A stretch of DNA of 64,000 nucleotides from Flavivirga aquatica (GTDB lineage: Bacteria; Bacteroidota; Bacteroidia; Flavobacteriales; Flavobacteriaceae): contig NZ_MDJD01000007.1 in NCBI RefSeq assembly GCF_001747085.1, positions 434,001 through 498,000 of the forward strand, read 5' to 3'. The notes below the pieces were generated by a model, which saw only the letters and a list, made by a program, of their open reading frames with translations, was not told where the DNA came from and searched no databases. A program made the translations under genes and the position numbers. Below are positions 7,839 through 15,979 of the stretch, piece after piece; positions within the stretch are counted from its first letter, which is position 1; each line of letters opens with the position of its first letter.

Positions 7839-8438
7839 TTAATTCTTTTCTTTAGTAATAGACAATTTACATAGTATATCTACATCGTTCCCTAGTGCCA
7901 AACCACCTATTTCTAAATTTTTATTATATACTACACCATAGTCTTGTCTGTTAATGGTTGTTTTAATTACAAGTCCAGCTCTTGTAAGACCAAAAGCATC
8001 TTTTTCAATCAATCCTTTATATTTACCACTAAAAGTTACTTCTTTAGTTACGTTTCGTATTGTTAAATCTCCTGTTATTAAAAGATTGTTATCCTCCTCT
8101 TTTTTCACAGAAGTACTTTTGAATGTTATTGTTGGATATTTTTCAACATCGAAAAAATCATTAGCTCTCAAATGTTTATCTCTACGTTCATTTCTAGTGT
8201 TTATACTAGCTACTTCTATAGTAAAATCAACTTTTAAATCTGAAAAACCCTTTACGTCTGATAATAGAGTAGCTTCATACTTATCAAAAGTCCCTTCCGT
8301 TTCAGAAACCATCATATGCTCTACACTAAACCCCACTTTAGAATGTAATGCATCTACCTTCCATTTCGTTGTCTGGGCATTTACAATTGAGCATAGGCAT
8401 ACTAATACAACAACCATTAATTTAATAAAATTTATCAT
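7839..8438 (-). CDS. YceI-family periplasmic lipocalin-like protein
   Basis: A 199-residue protein with a cleavable signal peptide (cut near VNAQ, residues 19-22). A YceI domain follows: TKWKVDALHSKVGFSVEHMM, the RNERRDKHLRANDFFDVEKYP segment, and the closing strands with TINRQDYG and GNDVDI. YceI proteins are beta-barrels that bind long isoprenoid or fatty-acid-like ligands in the periplasm, and the exact ligand here is unknown. It appears monocistronic, with its own terminator. Confidence 0.9.
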   Translation of the reverse strand: MINFIKLMVVVLVCLCSIVNAQTTKWKVDALHSKVGFSVEHMMVSETEGTFDKYEATLLSDVKGFSDLKVDFTIEVASINTRNERRDKHLRANDFFDVEKYPTITFKSTSVKKEEDNNLLITGDLTIRNVTKEVTFSGKYKGLIEKDAFGLTRAGLVIKTTINRQDYGVVYNKNLEIGGLALGNDVDILCKLSITKEKN

Positions 8439-8519
8439 TTGCCTTAAATTTAAGTCTCACAAATAAATAATAAATCTATTACTATTATTACCAATAAAAT
8501 GTTAACAAGTAATGCAATT

Positions 8520-9398
8520 TTATGATTTTCGTTTATGTGATAAATATACTCCCAGTAAAATAATAGCACTTGCTACACCTTGTATAAAACTAAAAGACTC
8601 TCCGTCTAAAACACCCCAAAATACAGCTATAACAGGCATTAAATAAGTAACAGACGATGCAAATACTGGAGTTGCTACATGCACCAACTTATTAAACAAC
8701 ACCTTAGCAATTGCGGTACCAAACAAAGATAAAAGAACCATATACAATAAAGAAACTTTGACCTCTGAAGTAGACAAATATTCTAAGTTAAAAAAATCTG
8801 AAAATAATAATATTATAAAAGCAGGGATAATTATTACAGCAAAATTACCTACCGCAATAGTTAATGCATTCATTTCTTGCAAATTACGTTTTAAAATATT
8901 CACACTAGTTGCATACATAAATGTCGCTATTATTACAAATGACACATATAAATAATTCTGATTTGTGTTTACAGAAGCTCCATTCATTATTAATAGTATA
9001 GCCCCTAGTAAGCCTATAAGGACTCCTAAAACTTGCCTTTTTGTAGAGCCTATTTTAAACACAAAAGCACCTAAAATTATAGTATTTAATGGTACTAACG
9101 AATTTAGGATTGAAGCTATAGAACTATCTATCTCTGTTTCTGCAAAAGCAAAAAGAAATGCTGGAAAAAAAGTACCTAAAAACCCTGTAAGTGTAACCCA
9201 TTTCCAATCTTCACTTTTTATGCTTTTTATTTTATTAAATCCTACAATTAACAAAAATATACCTGTAAAAATAACTCTAATTGCACCTAATTGAATAGGT
9301 GTTAAACCTACTAGTCCTTTTTTTATTAGTATGAAGGAACTCCCCCAAATTAATGATAATACAATTAAGTAAATCCATTTTAGATTATTAGCTCTCAT
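8520..9398 (-). CDS. EamA/DMT-family transporter
   Basis: A 292-residue protein with about ten hydrophobic helices in two EamA repeats (first from ~8 to 140, second from ~149 to 290). The opening KWIYLIVLSLIWGSSFILIKKGL and the end of the first repeat, LGVLIGLLGAILLI, are typical. Drug/metabolite exporters of this family move amino acids, nucleosides or toxic metabolites. The substrate cannot be read from the sequence. It is separated from its neighbours and probably transcribed alone. Confidence 0.9.
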   Translation of the reverse strand: MRANNLKWIYLIVLSLIWGSSFILIKKGLVGLTPIQLGAIRVIFTGIFLLIVGFNKIKSIKSEDWKWVTLTGFLGTFFPAFLFAFAETEIDSSIASILNSLVPLNTIILGAFVFKIGSTKRQVLGVLIGLLGAILLIMNGASVNTNQNYLYVSFVIIATFMYATSVNILKRNLQEMNALTIAVGNFAVIIIPAFIILLFSDFFNLEYLSTSEVKVSLLYMVLLSLFGTAIAKVLFNKLVHVATPVFASSVTYLMPVIAVFWGVLDGESFSFIQGVASAIILLGVYLSHKRKS

Positions 9399-9497
9399 AA
9401 ATATAACTTCAATTATAGCCTACAAATGTGAAGTTTTTAATATAATAAACCGCATTATTTAGTAATTTTGTATTATAAATTTTTAAACACTAGTTAT

Positions 9498-9986
9498 ATG
9501 AAAACTATAAAACATATATTAACGCTTGTATTAATTACAATTTTTACTTTTAGTTGTAAAAATGAAGTGAAACCAGAAATTAAAACTGTTGAAATTGAAA
9601 CAACAGTAAAAAAAGAATTAGATCCTAATGCAACTTATGCCAAAGCAGAATTTACTATTGACGGCATGACATGTGCTGTAGGTTGTGCCGCAACTATACA
9701 AAAGAAAATCTCTAAAATGGAAGGTGTTAAATCTGCAACAGTAGATTTTGATAGAAAATTAGCTATGGTTGAATATAACGAAGCCAAAGTAACACCTATT
9801 ACACTTGAAAAAACAGTAAGTAATGTTGCTGATATTTACAAAGTAAGTAACATGAAAACTGTTGATGCTTTTTCAACGAAGAAAACTTGTGCTACTAATT
9901 GTAAAAAAGAATGTTGTGTAAATAAAACCGAAAAGAAAGCTTGTGCTGCTAATTGCAAAAAAGAATGCTGCGCTAAAAAGGCTTAA
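9498..9986 (+). CDS. Heavy-metal-associated lipoprotein with cysteine-rich tail
   Basis: A 162-residue lipoprotein (lipobox FTFSC, Cys20) with an HMA domain at ~50-115 and two cysteine-rich repeats at the end. The metal loop is GMTCAVGC: cysteines 59 and 63 are spaced CxxxC instead of the usual CxxC. The tail has two near-identical CxxNCKKECC units (131-140 and 149-158), giving eight more cysteines. It probably binds Cu(I), Zn or a similar ion at the outer membrane or in the periplasm. I use the ATG at 9498: the longer frame opens with a TTG that lies inside a TAATTTTG promoter box (9463-9470) and would spoil the signal peptide. Confidence 0.85.
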   Translation: MKTIKHILTLVLITIFTFSCKNEVKPEIKTVEIETTVKKELDPNATYAKAEFTIDGMTCAVGCAATIQKKISKMEGVKSATVDFDRKLAMVEYNEAKVTPITLEKTVSNVADIYKVSNMKTVDAFSTKKTCATNCKKECCVNKTEKKACAANCKKECCAKKA

Positions 9987-10010
9987 ATTAAATAGTATAA
10001 ATAATTATAA

Positions 10011-10044
10011 AAAGCATCTTGATTTTAAAAAATCAAGATGCTTT
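10011..10044. terminator. Bidirectional terminator
   Basis: Perfect 16-bp arms (AAAGCATCTTGATTTT and complement) around a 2-base loop with T runs on both strands. It separates the convergent HMA lipoprotein gene and gldD. Confidence 0.92.
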
Positions 10045-10045
10045 T

Positions 10046-10627
10046 TTATTTCCACACTATGGTTTCCATAATACGTTTAATATCTTTTTGCAAATAATTA
10101 GCTGCAGGTAAAATAGAATCGTAATTAGGCTTTGCATAGAAATACAATGAGCCTGTCAAGAAATGGTTAACACTATCTGTTACATAAAACTGCGCTGGTG
10201 ATGCCACATTTCCTTTTACCTCTGCAAATGCACCATATACTTTACGTGCTTCATTTTCATAAGGTGTTACTGGAATCTCTTCTGCTTTAACAGTGTGTTT
10301 TTGAGTAAGGTTTTGGGCGTCTCTTAAAAAATTCCTAAGATTTTTTTGATTATTACCAATAGCTTTATAAGTCAAAAAAACTGTGCCTCTTAAAGTTGAG
10401 TACTCTATATTTATACCATAACTTTCTGTATCTGCTTTTACATTTTTAGTATTAATTTTAGTAGCCAAAACATTAGTCTCAAAAGAAAAAGGTAAGCCTA
10501 AATTAGATTTTACATACTTCGCTTTTGGATAATCTAGTCTTAAATAGGCTTTAGGCTTCGGTACATAATCTTCGCCACAAGAAAAACATAATACAACTAG
10601 TAATAAAACGTAAAGATTCTTTGCCAT
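10046..10627 (-). CDS. gldD: Gliding motility lipoprotein GldD
   Basis: A 193-residue lipoprotein (Cys17 after VVLCFS) with the GldD opening DYVPKPKAYLRLDYPKAKY. GldD is required for gliding and, through its effect on the T9SS, for secretion in Flavobacterium; its biochemical activity is unknown. Its ATG overlaps the stop of gldE as TAATG, so the two are translationally coupled. It is the last gene of the ssb-gldE-gldD group. Confidence 0.93.
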   Translation of the reverse strand: MAKNLYVLLLVVLCFSCGEDYVPKPKAYLRLDYPKAKYVKSNLGLPFSFETNVLATKINTKNVKADTESYGINIEYSTLRGTVFLTYKAIGNNQKNLRNFLRDAQNLTQKHTVKAEEIPVTPYENEARKVYGAFAEVKGNVASPAQFYVTDSVNHFLTGSLYFYAKPNYDSILPAANYLQKDIKRIMETIVWK

Positions 10628-11931
10628 TATGTTATTGTAAATTTCACAAGTTTTATACGCTTTTTATCTAAAGCTTCTATAATAAAAACGTAATTTTTAA
10701 AATTTATTTTACTGTTTAATTTAGGAAAGCTCTTAGATATTTCTAGCACAAAACCAGCTACGGTTTCTGCTTCTCCTTTATGATCTTCAAAAATAGTTTC
10801 ATCTTCAACTTTTATAATTTTATAAAAATCTTTTAAAGCTGTCTTTCCTTCAAACACAAAGTTATTATCATCTAATTTTGAGTATATCAAATCGTCGTCA
10901 TCAAACTCATCACTTATATCTCCAACAATTTCTTCAATAATATCTTCTAAAGAGATTAACCCAGATGTTCCTCCATATTCATCAACAACAACAGCTAAGT
11001 GTACTTTCTTTTCTTGAAATTCTGCCATTAAATCATCCAACTTTTTGTTTTCTGGCACAAAAAAAGGTTCTCGTATTAAATTCTCCCAATTAAATTGTAC
11101 CCTATCTATATAAGGTAATAAATCTTTTACATATAAAATACCTTGAATAGAATCTATATTATCTTTATAAACAGGAATTCTTGAATAACCGTTTGATATA
11201 ATCTCTGGCATGATTTCGGCGTAATTTTGCTCTATATTTAATGCAAAAATATCAATACGAGGACGCATTACTTGTTTAGTATCTGTATTACCAAAAGACA
11301 CGATACCCTGCAATATTTTATGCTCCTCTTTAGTTGTATCTTCCTCACTTGTAAGCTCTAAAGCTTGAGATAATTGATCTACACTTAAATTCGATTTTTG
11401 TTTTCCTAATTTATTATGAATGGATAGTGTAACGCTTCGCATAGGTAAACTTATAGGGGACAAAAACACATCTAAAACACCTAATGGGTAAGCCATAAGT
11501 TTGGCAAACTTTAAATTATTTCTACTTGCATAAATTTTAGGCAAAATTTCACCAAATAATAAAATTAAAAAGGTAACTACAACAACTTCAACTACAAATT
11601 TAATTTTTGTATTTGTAATATCTTCAAACATAAAATCACCTAAAAAAGCAAACAAAATAACTATGGCTATGTTTATAAAATTATTAGCAACTAATATTGT
11701 TGCTAATAATTTTTTAGGGCGCTCTAAAAGTTTAGATATGATTTGTAAACGTTTAGATTTTTTTTCTAAACCATCTTTTATATCTGTAATATTGAGCGAA
11801 AAAAAAGCAACTTCGGCTCCTGATATTAGAGCAGAACAAACTAAAAGCAAAAATAATAATGCAAAGCCAAAAACAATTGAAAAGTCAATTGTCATTATTA
11901 AAGTTTTTAAACTCGGGGGGGCAGGATCCAA
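10627..11931 (-). CDS. gldE: Gliding motility-associated protein GldE (CorC/HlyC-type)
   Basis: A 434-residue membrane protein with an N-terminal DUF21 membrane domain (~15-190), paired CBS domains (~210-345, ending in HLAVVVDEYGGTSGLISLEDIIEEIVGDI) and a C-terminal CorC/HlyC domain (~355-434). GldE supports GldD function in gliding. The start is a TTG giving MDPAPPSLKTL; an opening of this MDP-PPS kind is what I recall for GldE, so I prefer it to the internal ATG at 11895. A run of seven C (7 G on the plus strand, 11915-11921) lies in codons 4-7. Confidence 0.92.
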   Translation of the reverse strand: MDPAPPSLKTLIMTIDFSIVFGFALLFLLLVCSALISGAEVAFFSLNITDIKDGLEKKSKRLQIISKLLERPKKLLATILVANNFINIAIVILFAFLGDFMFEDITNTKIKFVVEVVVVTFLILLFGEILPKIYASRNNLKFAKLMAYPLGVLDVFLSPISLPMRSVTLSIHNKLGKQKSNLSVDQLSQALELTSEEDTTKEEHKILQGIVSFGNTDTKQVMRPRIDIFALNIEQNYAEIMPEIISNGYSRIPVYKDNIDSIQGILYVKDLLPYIDRVQFNWENLIREPFFVPENKKLDDLMAEFQEKKVHLAVVVDEYGGTSGLISLEDIIEEIVGDISDEFDDDDLIYSKLDDNNFVFEGKTALKDFYKIIKVEDETIFEDHKGEAETVAGFVLEISKSFPKLNSKINFKNYVFIIEALDKKRIKLVKFTIT

Positions 11932-11984
11932 ATACTATCGTTTTAGTTAAACATTGATGACTCAATAAACAATTGAGTACATCA

Positions 11985-12431
11985 TTAAAATGGAAGATCA
12001 TCTTTTTCATTTTGAATAGATTCACTACTGGATTGATCATTAGAATTTGGTTTTTCTATAACTGGAGAACTTGGTGCATTATTTTCGCTTTCCTTTTTTG
12101 TAGACAGGAATGTAAAGTCATTACATTGAATTTCTGTAGAATATCTGTCATTTCCTTTGTCATCTAGCCACTTCCTAGTTTTTAAACGGCCTTCTATATA
12201 AACTTTATCGCCTTTGCTTAAATATTTTTCGCAAATTTCTGCGCCTTTATTTCTTACTACAATATTATGCCATTCTGTATTTGTAATACGCTCATTAGTT
12301 TGCTTACTTACATAAGTTTCATTGGTTGCTAAAGGAAAACGTCCAACACATCCACCTCCTTCAAAATAGTGCATTTTTATTTCATCTCCTAAATGCCCAA
12401 TTAGCATTACTTTATTTAAAGTTCCAGACAT
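11985..12431 (-). CDS. ssb: Single-stranded DNA-binding protein, housekeeping copy
   Basis: A 148-residue SSB. Residues 1-~112 are the OB-fold (MSGTLNKVMLIGHLGDEIKMHYF, NTEWHNIVV, YIEGRLKTRKW). Then comes a Ser/Asn/Pro-rich linker and the acidic tip KDDLPF, which recruits repair and replication partners. The tip marks this as the main replicative SSB, unlike the shorter copy at 43.2 kb. A TAATTTTG box (minus strand, 12464-12457) could be its promoter. It lies between mutY and gldE. Confidence 0.95.
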   Translation of the reverse strand: MSGTLNKVMLIGHLGDEIKMHYFEGGGCVGRFPLATNETYVSKQTNERITNTEWHNIVVRNKGAEICEKYLSKGDKVYIEGRLKTRKWLDDKGNDRYSTEIQCNDFTFLSTKKESENNAPSSPVIEKPNSNDQSSSESIQNEKDDLPF

Positions 12432-12521
12432 AATTATTCTTTAATATATTAAGAAGCAAAATTACTTAATTGTGCTATATTTTTTTAAAATTAATAAAAA
12501 AATATGATTGTAAATACTAAA

Positions 12522-13565
12522 CTAATCAAAATTAAACGATTCAATAAAGTTTCCTATTAAAATAGGAACAGCATAGTTACGTATTTTACTTATTAAAATT
12601 CCTTCTTCTAAAAGTTTATTTACATTAATAATCCAAAATGTAGTATATAAGTGTTGGTGAGATAATTTGTGCACTATAGGCTCCTTATTATATTGTAATA
12701 ATTCAAAAGGCATACCTTTTAATAGGTTATTATTTTCTATACGGTTTTTTAAATCTGTAAGATTAATAGTTTCATCTGTTTCCACTAAAGGGAATTGATA
12801 TAAATTTTGCCAAATACCTTTTCCTTCTCTTTTCTCTAAAACAGTTTTTTCATCTTCGGAAATAAATACTAAAAAATTAAAATGCTTTTTTTTGGCTTTT
12901 GCAGATTTAATTTTAACTGGTAGTTCATTAATCCTATTTTCATTAAAAGCTATACATCCTGTATTATAAGGACAAATATTACAATACGGTTTTTTTGGTT
13001 TGCATTGTGTTGCTCCAAACTCCATAATAGCTTGATTAAATTCGGCTGGATTATTTTTATCAATTAGCTCTTGGGCTAATTGTTTAAATTCCTTAGCTCC
13101 CTTCGATGAATTTATAGGGGTATCGACACCAAAATATCTTGATAATACTCTATATACATTACCGTCTAGCACTGCACTAATTTCATTAAAACAAATAGAT
13201 GCAATAGCGCTTGCAGTGTAATCTCCTACGCCTTTTAATTTTAGTAAGTCTTTATAGTTATTAGGAAATACTCCCTCTAATTCACTGGCAATCTGTTTTG
13301 AAGTTGCGTGTAAATTTCTAGCTCGTGAGTAATACCCTAGCCCTTGCCACAATTTTAGCACATCGCTTTCATTTGCATTTGCAAGATCAAAAACAGTGGG
13401 GTATTTAGCAACAAAAGCTTCGTAATATGGAAGCCCTTGCTTCACTTGCGTTTGTTGTAAAATAATTTCTGACAACCATATATAATATGGGTTCTTAGTT
13501 TGCCTCCATGGCAAATCCCTCTTATTATTTGAATACCAAGTAGTTAAAATTTTTGAAAATATCAT
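12522..13565 (-). CDS. mutY: A/G-specific adenine glycosylase MutY
   Basis: A 347-residue glycosylase removing adenine mispaired with 8-oxoguanine. Visible are Glu33 in SEIILQQTQV, the helix-hairpin-helix KGVGDYTASAI (111-121), catalytic Asp134 in LDGNVYR, and the [4Fe-4S] cysteines 188, 195, 198 and 204 (CX6CX2CX5C). The C-terminal ~120 residues are the NUDIX-like domain that reads 8-oxoG. Length is normal for the family. It heads the mutY-ssb-gldE-gldD block and diverges from the HU gene. Confidence 0.96.
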   Translation of the reverse strand: MIFSKILTTWYSNNKRDLPWRQTKNPYYIWLSEIILQQTQVKQGLPYYEAFVAKYPTVFDLANANESDVLKLWQGLGYYSRARNLHATSKQIASELEGVFPNNYKDLLKLKGVGDYTASAIASICFNEISAVLDGNVYRVLSRYFGVDTPINSSKGAKEFKQLAQELIDKNNPAEFNQAIMEFGATQCKPKKPYCNICPYNTGCIAFNENRINELPVKIKSAKAKKKHFNFLVFISEDEKTVLEKREGKGIWQNLYQFPLVETDETINLTDLKNRIENNNLLKGMPFELLQYNKEPIVHKLSHQHLYTTFWIINVNKLLEEGILISKIRNYAVPILIGNFIESFNFD

Positions 13566-13626
13566 TATTGAATTTATACAGCAGGCAAAAATAAACGTTT
13601 ATAATCTTAAATTTTAATGAATTAGG

Positions 13627-13659
13627 TTTGAAATATTGAATATTTAATTCCTATATTTG
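13627..13659 (+). promoter_or_regulatory. Promoter of the HU gene, Bacteroidota type
   Basis: TTTG (13627-13630), a 21-base spacer and TATATTTG (13652-13659) match the TTTG-N19-21-TAnnTTTG consensus. The expected start near 13666 leaves a leader of about 40 bases before the HU ATG. Confidence 0.75.
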
Positions 13660-13704
13660 CATCCCTTTTAGAATTTATAGTAATCAAAAAAATAAAATAT
13701 TAAA

Positions 13705-13995
13705 ATGACGAAGGCTGATTTAGTAGCAAAGATTTCTGAGAAATTAGGAATTGAAAAAGGTGATGTTCAAGCAACTGTTGAAACATTTATGGAAGAAGTA
13801 AAAACTTCTTTAGAAAGTGGTGATAATGTATACTTAAGAGGTTTTGGTAGCTTTATTATTAAAACAAGAGCTGAAAAAACTGGTAGAAATATTTCAAAAA
13901 ATACTACTATTAAAATACCTGCACATAATATTCCTGCATTTAAGCCTGCAAAAGTTTTTGTAGAAGGCGTTAAAACTAACGTAGACGTTAAATAA
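13705..13995 (+). CDS. HU-family DNA-binding protein
   Basis: A 96-residue HU/IHF protein: MTKADLVAKISEKLG, the YLRGFGSFIIKTR strand region, the DNA-contacting arm around RNISKNTTIKIPAHNIPAFKPAK, and a short C-terminal tail. It bends and compacts DNA as a dimer. It is transcribed from a strong consensus promoter, and the COX24-like peptide gene and then rng follow on the same strand. Confidence 0.96.
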   Translation: MTKADLVAKISEKLGIEKGDVQATVETFMEEVKTSLESGDNVYLRGFGSFIIKTRAEKTGRNISKNTTIKIPAHNIPAFKPAKVFVEGVKTNVDVK

Positions 13996-14033
13996 AACAT
14001 TAAAACAATTATTAATTTAAAAAGACACTATTT

Positions 14034-14126
14034 ATGCCAAGTGGTAAAAAACGTAAAAGACATAAGGTAGCAACTCACAAGCGTAAGAAACGTAGACGTG
14101 CTAACCGTCATAAGAAGAAAAAATAA
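14034..14126 (+). CDS. Tiny basic ribosomal-type protein (AURKAIP1/COX24, mS38-like)
   Basis: A 30-residue protein made almost wholly of Lys, Arg and His, starting MPSGKKRKRHKV and ending ANRHKKKK. The pattern HKVATHKRKKRRR matches the COX24_C/AURKAIP1 family, which includes mitochondrial mS38 and small bacterial ribosomal proteins such as mycobacterial bS22. It is expected to bind rRNA. It lies 38 bases after the HU gene, likely in one transcript, with a terminator 10 bases beyond. Confidence 0.8.
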   Translation: MPSGKKRKRHKVATHKRKKRRRANRHKKKK

Positions 14127-14133
14127 ATTAAAA

Positions 14134-14160
14134 AAAGTAGTTAGATTAACTACTTTTTTT
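14134..14160 (+). terminator. Terminator after the HU/COX24-like operon
   Basis: Arms AAAAGTAGTTA and complement around a short loop, followed by eight T. It separates this operon from rng. Confidence 0.88.
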
Positions 14161-14222
14161 TGATTTTAAAAAACAACAAAGTTCTTTGAAATTGAGCTCG
14201 TAAAATTTTGTTTTTTGAGCTC

Positions 14223-14319
14223 CACAGATTTAAAATCCTGTGAAATCTGCTAATTATTTATTAATTAGCAGATAAATAATGTATAATCCATCTGTCACTT
14301 ATTAAAAAAGTGATGGATT
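14223..14319 (+). promoter_or_regulatory. Three consecutive hairpins in the rng 5' leader
   Basis: Three inverted repeats follow each other just before the rng ATG. They are CACAG...CTGTG at 14223-14242, ATCTGCTAAT with a perfect complement at 14245-14273, and AATCCATC..ACTT with complement at 14285-14319, ending 12 bases before the start codon. They would fold as stacked stem-loops in the mRNA leader. RNase E is known to control its own mRNA through leader hairpins, so a similar loop is a reasonable inference here. Confidence 0.6.
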
Positions 14320-14331
14320 AAAATTAACTAA

Positions 14332-15879
14332 ATGGATAAAGAATTGATCATTAGATCTAGTTCCGAAAACGTTGATTTTGCCTTATTAAAAGATGGAAAA
14401 CTTATTGAATTACAGAAAGATGAAGGTGGTAACAAATTTTCTGTTGGTGATGTGTTTATAGCCAAAATAAGAAAAGCTGTCCCTGGTTTAAATGCTGCAT
14501 TTGTTAATGTAGGTTATGAGAAAGATGCATTTTTGCATTATCACGATTTAGGTCCTAAGCTTCCTTCCCTTTTAAAATTCACAAAACGTGTAAGTACAGG
14601 TAAACTAAAAGATTTTTATTTAAAAAATTTCCCATTTGAAAAAGATATTGAGAAAGATGGCAAAATTGCCGACGTCTTAAAATCCAATCAATCGCTATTG
14701 GTACAAATAGTAAAAGAACCTATATCTACTAAAGGCCCTAGAATAAGCTCCGAGCTTTCTATTGCTGGTAGATACATTGTTTTGGTTCCTTTTTCTAATC
14801 GTATTTCTATTTCTCAAAAAATAGAAGATAGAGAAGAAAAAGACAGGCTTAAACGTTTGGTAAAGAGTATTGCTCCTCCAAGTTTTGGTATTATTGTACG
14901 AACCGTAGCACAAGGCAGAAAAGTAGCCGAACTAGACAAAGACTTACAAAATTTGCTTAGTCGTTGGACGGCAATGTGTAAAAAGCTATACAAAGCACAT
15001 CATCCAAGTAAAGTATTAGGAGAAATGAATAAAGCCTCGTCTATTTTACGAGATATATTTAATGACACTTTTACAAGTATTCATGTTGATGATGAAGAGC
15101 TTTGTTTTCAAATTAAAGAGTATGTGCAAGAAATTGCACCTGAAAAAGAATCAATAGTTAAATTATATCAATCTAAAGTTCCAATTTTTGAAAAATTTGG
15201 AATAGAAAGACAGATCAAAACATCCTTTGGGAAGACCGTTTCTATGGCTAAAGGTGCTTATTTGGTAATTGAACATACTGAAGCACTACATGTTATAGAT
15301 GTAAATAGCGGTAACAGATCTAACAAAGCTAACAACCAAGAGGATACAGCACTAGAAGTCAACCTAATAGCTGCTACAGAAATGGCCCGCCAATTACGAT
15401 TACGTGATATGGGAGGTATTATAGTAGTCGATTTTATAGATATGACAAATGCTGAAAATAGGCAAAAATTGTTTAACCACCTTCGAGATGAAATGAAGGA
15501 CGACAGAGCTAAACACAAAATATTGCCTCCAAGTAAATTTGGATTGATACAAATAACAAGACAACGTGTTCGCCCAGAAATGAACATTAAAACCCGTGAG
15601 GAAAATCCTGACGGAATTATTAATGGTGCTGAAATTGAAGCCCCCATAGGTTTGGTGCAAAAAGTGACACATGATCTTGAACAACTATTAAAAAAAGACT
15701 ATAAAAAGTTGACTTTAAACACACATCCTTTTATAGCAGCCTTCTTAACAAAAGGTTTTCCATCTATACGTTCAAAATGGTTTTTTGAACATAAAAAATG
15801 GGTTAAAATTTTACCAAGAGATGCTTACACATATCTAGAATACCACTTTTTTGATAAAGACGGTAATCAAATTAAATAA
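14332..15879 (+). CDS. rng: Ribonuclease E/G family endoribonuclease
   Basis: A 515-residue RNase G-type enzyme: S1 RNA-binding domain at ~35-125 (VGDVFIAKIRKAVPGLNAAFVNVG), 5'-sensor region, and the DNase I-like core with metal-binding Asp323 (HVIDVNSG) and Asp367 (VVDFIDM). It cuts single-stranded AU-rich RNA in mRNA decay and rRNA processing. The zinc-link motif CPxCxGxG expected after the core is missing; the place is taken by a REENPDG...EIEAPIG segment with no cysteines. The scaffold domain of RNase E is also absent. Its leader carries three hairpins. Confidence 0.94.
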   Translation: MDKELIIRSSSENVDFALLKDGKLIELQKDEGGNKFSVGDVFIAKIRKAVPGLNAAFVNVGYEKDAFLHYHDLGPKLPSLLKFTKRVSTGKLKDFYLKNFPFEKDIEKDGKIADVLKSNQSLLVQIVKEPISTKGPRISSELSIAGRYIVLVPFSNRISISQKIEDREEKDRLKRLVKSIAPPSFGIIVRTVAQGRKVAELDKDLQNLLSRWTAMCKKLYKAHHPSKVLGEMNKASSILRDIFNDTFTSIHVDDEELCFQIKEYVQEIAPEKESIVKLYQSKVPIFEKFGIERQIKTSFGKTVSMAKGAYLVIEHTEALHVIDVNSGNRSNKANNQEDTALEVNLIAATEMARQLRLRDMGGIIVVDFIDMTNAENRQKLFNHLRDEMKDDRAKHKILPPSKFGLIQITRQRVRPEMNIKTREENPDGIINGAEIEAPIGLVQKVTHDLEQLLKKDYKKLTLNTHPFIAAFLTKGFPSIRSKWFFEHKKWVKILPRDAYTYLEYHFFDKDGNQIK

Positions 15880-15881
15880 TT

Positions 15882-15916
15882 AAAAAGCCCCTGCTATATC
15901 TTTAGTAGGGCTTTTT
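15882..15916. terminator. Terminator between rng and the astacin gene
   Basis: Arms AAAAAGCCC / GGGCTTTTT with a partly paired centre. T runs on the plus side end rng. On the minus strand it could also end the convergent astacin gene 64 bases away. Confidence 0.85.
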
Positions 15917-15979
15917 TTGTTACATTGTCTCGTCCTGAAATAGCGTTACACTAAAAACTTTAAGTGTAATGAAAACAAA

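Noticed and set aside
7954-8466. 170-codon plus-strand ORF over the YceI gene
   Set aside because: YceI is clear on the minus strand; the plus frame has no domain.
9468-9497. Longer TTG start for the HMA lipoprotein
   Set aside because: It overlaps a TAATTTTG promoter box and puts ten residues in front of a good lipoprotein signal.
12522-13565. Truncated MutY
   Set aside because: All catalytic residues, the four cluster cysteines and the C-terminal NUDIX-like part are present at normal length.
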